Shown piece after piece: positions 9,081 to 15,893 of a stretch of 64,000 bases of DNA (positions are counted from its first letter, which is position 1; every line of letters starts with the position of its first letter). The DNA comes from CASFRF01 sp031549345 (GTDB lineage: Bacteria > Verrucomicrobiota > Lentisphaeria > Victivallales > Victivallaceae), in NCBI GenBank assembly GCA_031549345.1, contig JAVBPY010000010.1, positions 124,001-188,000 of the forward strand, read 5' to 3'. The notes under the pieces were generated by a model. The model saw only the letters and a list, made by a program, of their open reading frames with translations, was not told the DNA's origin and made no database searches. A program made the translations under genes and the position numbers.

Positions 9081-9605
9081 TCAGTACTTGCTGTCCGCGT
9101 AGTTGATCCAGCCTCCGGCCTTGACGAGCTGAAGGTCGAACTCCCCGACGGTGAAGGGATATTTTTTTGTCTGCCCCTTCCCGGTGAAGGTCAGTGTCAT
9201 GCTGTCGAGGTCGGCCTCGCAGCGCGCCGGGGCGCCGGAAAAGATCTTGAAAATCGCATCGATGTCCGCGGCGGACAATCCGACGGCGAGCATGCCGCAA
9301 TTGAACATGTTCTGCCGGAAAATCCGGGCGAAGTTCTCGGCGATAACCACATTGATGCCGTTGCACTCCAACACCCACGGCGCGTGCTCGCGGGAGGAGC
9401 CGCAGCCGAAGTTGGCACGCGTTACGATGATTTGCTTATCGGCGATGTCGCGCCTCGGATCGAATCCGGGGAGCGTAAGGTCCTCCAGGCAATAAGGCTT
9501 GAGCGCCGCCTTCGTCAACTCGGTCAAATATTTCGCCGGGATGATTTCGTCTGTATTGATGTCCGAACGATCCAGAAACAGAACGTTGCCGCAAAAGTTT
9601 TTCAT
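9081..9605 (-). CDS. leuD: 3-isopropylmalate dehydratase small subunit (LeuD)
   Basis: This is the small (swivel) subunit of isopropylmalate isomerase, which interconverts 2- and 3-isopropylmalate in leucine synthesis. The 174-residue length fits the short LeuD/HacB class. The family motif NFGCGSSREHAPW lies near residues 66-78, and DRSDINTDEIIPAKYL is the conserved N-terminal segment. It starts 3 bases after the leuC stop, with an AAGG-type ribosome-binding site inside the end of leuC. LeuCD-like pairs can also be homoaconitase or citramalate-pathway enzymes. No leuA or leuB is nearby to decide, so the leucine assignment rests on family resemblance. Confidence 0.9.
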   Translation of the reverse strand: MKNFCGNVLFLDRSDINTDEIIPAKYLTELTKAALKPYCLEDLTLPGFDPRRDIADKQIIVTRANFGCGSSREHAPWVLECNGINVVIAENFARIFRQNMFNCGMLAVGLSAADIDAIFKIFSGAPARCEADLDSMTLTFTGKGQTKKYPFTVGEFDLQLVKAGGWINYADSKY

Positions 9606-9608
9606 AGT

Positions 9609-10895
9609 TCAGCCTTTGAATATCGGTGAGTTGGTGATGACGCCCGCGAGCGCGGTCGCCGCCGCCGTCGCCGGGCTCATCAAATGCACGGTTCCGCCTT
9701 TTCCCATCCGCCCGTTGAAGTTCCGGTTGGTGGTCGAGGCGCAGCTTTCGCCGGAAGCCAGCACGCCGTTGCTCATGCCGAGGCACGCGCCGCACGTCGG
9801 GTTGGTCACGCAGAATCCGGCGTCCATAAAAATCTTGATCAATCCTTCGTCCAACGCATCGGAGTAAATTTTCGGCGTGGCCGGGGAAACGATCGCCCGC
9901 AACGCGGGACTGATTTTCTTCCCCTTGAGGATGGAGGCCGCGATGCGCAAATCTTCCAGCCGCCCATTGGTGCAGCTTCCGATGTAGACCTGCTGCACGG
10001 GGGTTCCGGTCATTTCGCGCACGGACTTGACCTGGTCGGGCTTAAAGCCGAATGTAACCATCGGCTCCAGCGCCGAAACATCCATTTCGATGATTTTTTC
10101 ATACACGGCGTCGCCGTCCGGGAGCCACCGGGAGTACGCCTTCAGCGCATCCGCCTTGGTTTTGAATTCATCCTGGATAAATGGCCAGAGATATTCCACG
10201 GTGGTCGCATCCGGGTAGCAGACGCCGCAGGTTCCCCCCGCCTCGATCGCCATATTGCACAATGTCATCCGCGACTCCATGCTCATCGCGTCCACCGCCG
10301 CGCCGGCAAATTCGATGACCTTGTCGGTCGCGCCGTTCACCGTGAGGAGCTTGATCACCGCGAGGATCACGTCCTTGGCGTACACGCCATGACGCAACGC
10401 GCCGTTCAGGACAACCTTGATGCTCTCCGGGTCGCGCATCGAGCAAACACCCTTGAGGATGCCGACTTCCAAGTCCGTGCTGCCCACGCCCGCAGCGAAC
10501 GCGCCGAAGGCGCCGTGCGTGCATGTGTGCGAGTCGCCCATAATCACGGTGAAGCCGGGGCGCACGAATCCTTTTTCCGGAAAAATCGCGTGGCATACGC
10601 CGTTTTCGCCGATATCAAAAAAATCTTTGATCCCGTGGCGGCGCGCCCACTCGCGGAGTGTTTTCCCCTGTTCGGCGGTTTTGGAGTCTTTCGCGGGGGT
10701 TACGTGGTCGATAACCGCTTTGATCTTGGTCGGATCGAACACGCGGTCCTTCCCCAGCGCGACCAGATCGTTGATGGCGATCGGCGTTGTGATTTCGTGG
10801 CAGAACACACGATCCAGCGACAGCACCGAAACGCCGGCGCCGGGACGGTCCACGCGATGCGCGTCGAAGACCTTTTGAGCCAATGTTTTTCCCAT
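9609..10895 (-). CDS. leuC: 3-isopropylmalate dehydratase large subunit (LeuC)
   Basis: This aconitase-family subunit binds the [4Fe-4S] cluster that performs the dehydration/rehydration. Cluster cysteines are seen in YIGSCTNGR (about residue 295) and in NPTCGACLG near the C-terminus. MGDSHTCTHGAFGAF is the conserved substrate-loop region. At 428 residues it matches the shorter HacA/LeuC2 class. The start at 10895 (MGKTLAQKVF) has an AGAGG ribosome-binding site; a longer in-frame extension upstream reads through the promoter and was rejected. The gene leads the leuCD operon and is driven by a TTGAAA-N16-TATAGT promoter. Confidence 0.93.
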   Translation of the reverse strand: MGKTLAQKVFDAHRVDRPGAGVSVLSLDRVFCHEITTPIAINDLVALGKDRVFDPTKIKAVIDHVTPAKDSKTAEQGKTLREWARRHGIKDFFDIGENGVCHAIFPEKGFVRPGFTVIMGDSHTCTHGAFGAFAAGVGSTDLEVGILKGVCSMRDPESIKVVLNGALRHGVYAKDVILAVIKLLTVNGATDKVIEFAGAAVDAMSMESRMTLCNMAIEAGGTCGVCYPDATTVEYLWPFIQDEFKTKADALKAYSRWLPDGDAVYEKIIEMDVSALEPMVTFGFKPDQVKSVREMTGTPVQQVYIGSCTNGRLEDLRIAASILKGKKISPALRAIVSPATPKIYSDALDEGLIKIFMDAGFCVTNPTCGACLGMSNGVLASGESCASTTNRNFNGRMGKGGTVHLMSPATAAATALAGVITNSPIFKG

Positions 10896-10935
10896 GACAA
10901 ACCTCTTCGTTTGAGAATAAATACACCAAAACAGT

Positions 10936-10963
10936 ACTATAGCCCCCTTCCCATTTTTTTCAA
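10936..10963 (-). promoter_or_regulatory. leuCD promoter
   Basis: On the minus strand, TTGAAA (10958-10963) and TATAGT (10936-10941) are separated by 16 bases. The leuC ATG lies about 40 bases downstream, leaving room for a leader with the AGAGG ribosome-binding site. Confidence 0.55.
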
Positions 10964-10973
10964 TAAAAAAACC

Positions 10974-11001
10974 TTGCTTTTTCACATATGTGAATTACAT
11001 T
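10974..11001 (+). promoter_or_regulatory. dinG promoter with 14-bp palindrome in the spacer
   Basis: A TTGCTT -35 (10974-10979) and a TACATT -10 (10996-11001) flank the perfect palindrome TTCACATATGTGAA (10981-10994). The dinG ATG follows 7 bases after the -10 with no ribosome-binding site, so the mRNA is probably leaderless. A palindrome between the two boxes is a classical position for a repressor. It does not match a LexA box that I know. Confidence 0.45.
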
Positions 11002-11008
11002 ATGCCCC

Positions 11009-13069
11009 ATGATTATGCCATCGGGAGAATTCGACGACCCCATCGATCTTGATTTTGCCGCCGCCGAGTGGGAGCCGGAGCCCCAGCCGACCGCGGAAGA
11101 TCTCTCCGTACTCCGCGACCGGACCACCGCGTTTTTTTCCCCGGGCGGCCCCTTGCGCAACGCGGCGTTCAGCGCCGGGCGCGCGTACGAATTCCGCCCC
11201 CAGCAACTCGCCATGGCCGAAGCCATCGTGGACGCGTTCGCCGCCGGAAACAATGTATGCGTGGAAGCCCCGACCGGGGTTGGAAAAAGCTTCGCCTATC
11301 TCATCCCATTGATCTACCGTTCGCGCCTCACGGAGCGTCCGGCGCTAATTTCGACCGAAACGATCAACCTTCAGGAACAACTCATCGCCAAAGATATCCC
11401 CCTCCTCCGGGAACTCACAGGCATCGATTTCAAGGCAACTTTGGCCAAAGGACGCGGCAATTATTTGTGCAAACGGCGCCTGGCGTTTCTAACGGGGGAA
11501 CAACGCGATCAACTTCTGCCGAACCCTTCCATCGCACTGGACATAACCCGTCTTGCGGAATGGATCGGGGAATCCAAAACCGGCGAACGCGACGATATCG
11601 CCTTCCGGCTGGAATCGTCTTCCTGGCACATGGTTTGCTGCGAAAGCGGAAACTGCCTGGGACAAAAATGCCCGTACTTCCGGGGATGTTTTTACTTCCG
11701 TGCCCGGCAGGAGTGGGAGCACGCGGACATCCTTGTGGCCAACCATGCGCTTTTTCTAACCGATTTACGCATGCAGCTTGCCGGAGAAGCGGCAAGCCCC
11801 CTGCTCCCCGCATACGGCGCGGTGGTGATCGACGAAGCGCATACGCTGGAGGACAACGCGGCGGAGCACCTCGGCCTCCGCCTTTCCCGCGCCGGGATGC
11901 TCGGATTCCTGAATAGGCTTTTCAACCCGGAAAACGGCCGGGGCCTCCTTCTGCGAAACGGCGAAGAAGCGATGCGCCTTCGTGCGCGCATTGCCGAAAT
12001 CAGGAACGAAGTCTACGGATTTTTCACGCCTTTCGAACATTTTCTCGCCGAAAAAAACGACTCCATCCGCCGCATCCTCCAACCCGGACGTTTCACCGAC
12101 AACCTGACCGGTGAACTCATGCGCTTATACCGGGAGCTTTCCGCCTATGTCGAGGAGCTCGAAGCCGACGATCCTGCGCGGCCGGAAATCGAATCACAAC
12201 TCGGCCATTGCCGGGAATACATCGACGGCATCGCCGAATTTCTTGAAATGCGTGATCCGAACGCCGTCTACTATGTCGAAAGCGACCGGAACAGCATCAC
12301 GCTGCACGCGGCTCCCCTGAATGTGGCCGAGTTGCTTGCGGAAAACCTCCTTCAACGCGATTTCCCGGTCGTTCTCACCAGCGCTACGCTTACAATCCGC
12401 GGAAAATTCGATTATTTCACCCAGCGGATCGGTTTTTGCGACGGGGCTTGCGTTGCATTGGACTCCCCCTTCGGGGCCGACCAGGCGCGTGTCTACCTCC
12501 CCCGTGAAATGCCGGACCCTACGCACCCGGACTATGAAAGCGCCCTGATCCGTGAAATTCCACGCTTCGTCCGCCTCACACACGGCAAAGCATTTGTCCT
12601 CTTCACAAGCCATAAACTCCTGCGGACATGCGCCGACGCCCTCGCCGACTTTTTTCACGACGAAAAAATCACCCTCCTCCGCCAGGGGGAGGACAGGACG
12701 CGTTCGGCACTTTTACAGGAATTCCGGGAAGACACCGACTCGGTCCTTTTCGGCGCGGCAAGCTTCTGGACGGGAGTGGATGTTCCCGGCGACGCCTTAA
12801 GCAATGTCATTGTAACCAAGCTGCCCTTCGCGGTGCCGGACCATCCGCTGGTCGCCGCCCGCGCCGAGCGGATTGAACTTGCCGGCGGAAACGCATTCCG
12901 CGACTACAGTTTGCCGGAAGCGGTCCTGCGCTTCCGGCAGGGTGTGGGCCGACTGATCCGAAGCCGCAACGATCGGGGAGTGATCGTCGTCATGGACAGG
13001 CGGGTGATCTCCAAGCAATACGGGAAACTTTTCCTCGACTCCCTGCCCTACCCTTTTGAAGCCGTCTGA
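11009..13069 (+). CDS. dinG: DinG/XPD-family ATP-dependent DNA helicase
   Basis: This is a superfamily 2 iron-sulfur helicase that unwinds DNA 5' to 3' and is linked to repair and R-loop removal. The 686-residue protein has Walker A EAPTGVGKS (about residues 87-95) and the DEAH box VIDEAHTLED. Four cluster cysteines are visible: one in GNYLCKRRL and three in the segment ESGNCLGQKCPYFRGC. Motifs III-VI appear as LTSATLT, ASFWTGVDVPG and FRQGVGRLIRS. It lacks the exonuclease domain found in some Firmicutes DinG proteins. The ATG at 11009 was chosen from its spacing to the promoter; no ribosome-binding site is present. Confidence 0.93.
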   Translation: MIMPSGEFDDPIDLDFAAAEWEPEPQPTAEDLSVLRDRTTAFFSPGGPLRNAAFSAGRAYEFRPQQLAMAEAIVDAFAAGNNVCVEAPTGVGKSFAYLIPLIYRSRLTERPALISTETINLQEQLIAKDIPLLRELTGIDFKATLAKGRGNYLCKRRLAFLTGEQRDQLLPNPSIALDITRLAEWIGESKTGERDDIAFRLESSSWHMVCCESGNCLGQKCPYFRGCFYFRARQEWEHADILVANHALFLTDLRMQLAGEAASPLLPAYGAVVIDEAHTLEDNAAEHLGLRLSRAGMLGFLNRLFNPENGRGLLLRNGEEAMRLRARIAEIRNEVYGFFTPFEHFLAEKNDSIRRILQPGRFTDNLTGELMRLYRELSAYVEELEADDPARPEIESQLGHCREYIDGIAEFLEMRDPNAVYYVESDRNSITLHAAPLNVAELLAENLLQRDFPVVLTSATLTIRGKFDYFTQRIGFCDGACVALDSPFGADQARVYLPREMPDPTHPDYESALIREIPRFVRLTHGKAFVLFTSHKLLRTCADALADFFHDEKITLLRQGEDRTRSALLQEFREDTDSVLFGAASFWTGVDVPGDALSNVIVTKLPFAVPDHPLVAARAERIELAGGNAFRDYSLPEAVLRFRQGVGRLIRSRNDRGVIVVMDRRVISKQYGKLFLDSLPYPFEAV

Positions 13070-13097
13070 TTGTATTGTACAGATTTTATGGTATACT
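13070..13097 (+). promoter_or_regulatory. Promoter of the 13.1-kb lipoprotein gene
   Basis: TTGTAT (13070-13075) and TATACT (13092-13097) are separated by 16 bases, directly after the dinG stop codon. This suggests the lipoprotein and following peptidase gene form their own transcription unit. Confidence 0.45.
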
Positions 13098-13128
13098 TCC
13101 ATGAAGGAATTCTAGCGAAAGGGAAAAC

Positions 13129-13476
13129 ATGTCAAAAAATATCATCCGCCACGGATTCAATCGGTTGACGCTGGCACTGTTCACCATACTGTTGCTCGCC
13201 GGAGGCTGCGCAAATTATGACCCGGCGGACCCGCGGAACTTGACCACGCCGGAAATCGTCGCCATTCTCGAAAACGCTCCCGTGCAACAAATTGCGACCT
13301 CTCATAGCCAACACATCTCCATTACACTGAAAAATGGAACATCGTATTTCGGCCTCTATCGCCCGGATGAAGTTCCTCCCGCCTACAAGAGCCATCCGGA
13401 GAAGTTCGACATCCTGAATTTGAGCGAAGCGATCAAAGCAAAACGCTGGAAAAAGTGGAACACAATCTGTGAATAA
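13129..13476 (+). CDS. Small lipoprotein of unknown function
   Basis: The 115-residue product has a signal peptide ending in a lipobox (LLAGGC, cysteine near residue 27). It should be lipidated by Lgt and anchored in a membrane. The mature part is about 88 residues and begins NYDPADPRNLTTPEIVAILE; it contains a short hydrophilic beta-rich region (ISITLKNGTSYFGLYRPDE). I recognise no family. A GGGA ribosome-binding site precedes the ATG. It is followed closely by the putative metallopeptidase gene and probably shares its transcript. Confidence 0.75.
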   Translation: MSKNIIRHGFNRLTLALFTILLLAGGCANYDPADPRNLTTPEIVAILENAPVQQIATSHSQHISITLKNGTSYFGLYRPDEVPPAYKSHPEKFDILNLSEAIKAKRWKKWNTICE

Positions 13477-13552
13477 AGGAAAAAGGTCGTGCATTTTTCC
13501 TTTAAGAAAAGCCCGTCCACGCGGCTTCAGGGGCTTGTGTGCCGGAGTAAAA

Positions 13553-14749
13553 ATGAAAATGGTTCCGCTCCTCCTCGGCATCCTGCTCCTTCATTGTTTC
13601 GCACCGACATCGGCATCCGAAACGGAAGTGTCGATCCGGTGTGACCTGCGGGTGGAATTGTTGTCGTTGGTGTTCCGGCTGGCAGGCAGCCCGGGCTACA
13701 CGAAAGGCCTGATACCGGAATACGAGGGCGATATTGTTTCTCATTTCTCCAAATTCCGGGATCATCCGGCGGTGAAACTCGCCGGAGAATTCGCCGCAAA
13801 GAACAGCGTCTGCCTCGATGCGGTAGCCAGCATGGCTGTCCACCTGGACGACACGGAAAATGTACAGTTGATCGTTCCGATTGAAAAGGCCTCCGGCTTG
13901 GATGGGCGCTGGCCCCGCCGGGAATTGCCGGAATTTTTAACTCAACTTCGGGATTTTGCCCAACAATCCGGGTTCAATGCATTCTGCCGGGAACACGAAC
14001 CGTTGTATCACCACTATGAAAAAAGAATGGCCGCAACAATCGCCGATGCCCATATTGTTCCCTGGCTGGAGCGGAATTTTGGCAGGTCCCTGGATGTCGA
14101 ACTCATCGTTATCCCGGCACTACAGAACGGACATTGCAATTATGGCGCCGGAAACAACTATGGCGACAGGGACATCAAATATGCCATCGTCGGAATGACT
14201 TCAGGCTTCCTCCAAGGGCGTAACGCCCATGATACGGTCGCCGTGGTCGTACATGAATTCATGCACTCCTTCGTCAATGGAATGGTTGACCGCCACTACC
14301 GGGAACTCGTTGCAAGCGCGAAACGCCTGTATTCCCCTCTTGAAAACAGGATGCGCAACCAGGGGTATGCTACGGCGAAAACCATGATGTACGAAGTGTT
14401 TGTACGGACAGCGACCGCCATCTACATACTGGATGAATACGGAGAAAAAGAGGCGCGCGCATTCATCTCACAGGAAAAGGAACGTGGATTCTATTCGGTT
14501 GGCGCGCTTGTGGAGCGGATGATCTCCGACCGGAGCGCGGCTGGAGACGCATGGTGTTTTGAGCAAAGCATGTCCGCCTCCGCCGAAATTCTGGTAAACT
14601 TTCGATTGACTCCGGAGCAACGCAACGCTTCTTCCAAATCAGCAACACTGCAAATTGCACTGATCGTCGGGGCCTTTGTTCTCTTCTTTTCAGGCGTCTT
14701 CCGGGTTTGGAAATACAAAATATCCAAGAAAGCAGATGCGAAGAAATAG
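13553..14749 (+). CDS. Membrane-anchored putative zinc metallopeptidase (DUF4932-like)
   Basis: The 398-residue product has a signal peptide (MKMVPLLLGILLLHCFAPTSA), a periplasmic domain and a C-terminal transmembrane helix (LQIALIVGAFVLFFSGVF) with a lysine-rich tail. The segment VVVHEFMHSFVN (about residue 237) is an HExxH zinc motif, and a downstream glutamate (YEVFVRTAT) could be a third ligand. This arrangement resembles DUF4932, but I recall that family only by its HEFxHSF motif, so treat the name as tentative. The ATG at 13553 has a GGAG site 5 bases upstream. An earlier in-frame start overlaps the lipoprotein gene and would put 28 basic residues before the signal peptide. Confidence 0.7.
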   Translation: MKMVPLLLGILLLHCFAPTSASETEVSIRCDLRVELLSLVFRLAGSPGYTKGLIPEYEGDIVSHFSKFRDHPAVKLAGEFAAKNSVCLDAVASMAVHLDDTENVQLIVPIEKASGLDGRWPRRELPEFLTQLRDFAQQSGFNAFCREHEPLYHHYEKRMAATIADAHIVPWLERNFGRSLDVELIVIPALQNGHCNYGAGNNYGDRDIKYAIVGMTSGFLQGRNAHDTVAVVVHEFMHSFVNGMVDRHYRELVASAKRLYSPLENRMRNQGYATAKTMMYEVFVRTATAIYILDEYGEKEARAFISQEKERGFYSVGALVERMISDRSAAGDAWCFEQSMSASAEILVNFRLTPEQRNASSKSATLQIALIVGAFVLFFSGVFRVWKYKISKKADAKK

Positions 14750-14798
14750 TTAACGGGCCAACCGCCTGCACCGCAAGCGATTTGATCCGAACAGCCCC

Positions 14799-15719
14799 TC
14801 AAAAGCGGTTCAGAATCTTTTTCTTGAGGCGTGAGAGCTTGTATCGGAATTTCACCGGGTACTGAAGGCACGAACACCAGAATTTATTCTCCCACCGCAG
14901 TGAAAACGGGATCTCGCTCGGAAGTTTGTAGTTTCTCCGCAAGTAATTGGCGACCGCGATATAGGTTGCGTAATGCCGTATCGACTGCGGCCCCCATGCG
15001 TGCCAGGGTTTGGGATGTGCGACAAAATGGATAAAAATAGCGTCCGCCTTCTTGTCCAATTTAAAGGTATCGGCAACTTTCGGCGCGTCATTCATGTAGA
15101 AAAGAAGGCTGTTCAGCACGGATTCATCGGTTTGAAAATAGGCCTTTGAACGGCGGTCCACAACACCGATATCCCCCGTTGGAAGCACTTTATTCATTTG
15201 ATCGCGCCAGCGGGCGATGAAAGCGCTCTGGCAAGTCGCGACCGAAAGGAAACAGCAGGAGCAGCACGTATCGTAGCTCGGCATTTCCCGTTCACCGACA
15301 TCTTTTCGCCAGACATCCAGAATTTCCTGCGGAACACCGCCTGTGGGGGACGCGGGATAGACCATTTTATTTTCGCGCAAAGAGCGCTGCCGGATATGAA
15401 TGATTCCCTCATCCGCCGGACAGAGAAGATCCGAGCAGTTTCCATGAAAATATCCGTCGCAATCCACCCAGGTAACATACTTGGTTTTGGCCATCAGCAT
15501 AACGTTCGGCTTTTGGCAGGTCAGCGAATGCTGTCCGCGCGCGGCGTCGACAACGGTTACGTCTTTAAATTGCGACAAGACCTCCTTGGCCTCGGCCGTA
15601 TACTCAATTCCCAATACAATGACCGGTTCGTTCATTCCATACATGCGCATGGAGCCGATCAACATCAAAACGCCCCAAAAATAATTCATGTCACTCGCGG
15701 TAACAACTGTATTGTCCAT
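14799..15719 (-). CDS. Putative glycosyltransferase (GT-A fold, family 8-like)
   Basis: The 306-residue protein resembles sugar-nucleotide-dependent glycosyltransferases. The segment TKYVTWVDCDGYFHG (about residues 85-99) looks like the DxD metal/nucleotide-sugar site, and HFVAHPKPWHAWG near residue 245 resembles the C-terminal His motif of GT8-like enzymes. The N-terminus (NTVVTASDMNYFWGVLML) fits a Rossmann-like half. There is no signal peptide or membrane helix; a basic C-terminus (RLKKKILNRF) may touch the membrane. AAGGA precedes the ATG at 15719. Donor and acceptor are unknown. The gene is isolated and divergent from the phage-like cassette. Confidence 0.65.
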   Translation of the reverse strand: MDNTVVTASDMNYFWGVLMLIGSMRMYGMNEPVIVLGIEYTAEAKEVLSQFKDVTVVDAARGQHSLTCQKPNVMLMAKTKYVTWVDCDGYFHGNCSDLLCPADEGIIHIRQRSLRENKMVYPASPTGGVPQEILDVWRKDVGEREMPSYDTCCSCCFLSVATCQSAFIARWRDQMNKVLPTGDIGVVDRRSKAYFQTDESVLNSLLFYMNDAPKVADTFKLDKKADAIFIHFVAHPKPWHAWGPQSIRHYATYIAVANYLRRNYKLPSEIPFSLRWENKFWCSCLQYPVKFRYKLSRLKKKILNRF

Positions 15720-15761
15720 ATCGCCGTCCTTCAATTTGGCAATTTAGCCCCCAACACTAGC

Positions 15762-15797
15762 AAAATACATGCCTATTTTATATTGTCAAGCAATATA
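15762..15797 (-). promoter_or_regulatory. Glycosyltransferase promoter with inverted repeat
   Basis: On the minus strand, TTGACA (15784-15789) and TATTTT (15762-15767) are spaced by 16 bases. A 7-bp inverted repeat, TATATTG/CAATATA (15779-15797, 5-base loop), covers the -35 box and could be an operator. A second TTGACA on the plus strand (15827-15832) points toward the phage-like cassette, but I see no good -10 for it. Confidence 0.4.
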
Positions 15798-15893
15798 TCC
15801 ACAAAAAGATGGTTTTGTAACATTGGTTGACATTATACACATCGTTAACAAGGGCGGAATAACAAGCCGCGCACAACAAGATTGGAGGCGAAA

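Noticed and set aside
9684..11012. A 442-codon plus-strand open frame opposite leuC
   Set aside because: It lies over leuC with its clear cluster cysteines and shows only Arg/His-rich sequence.
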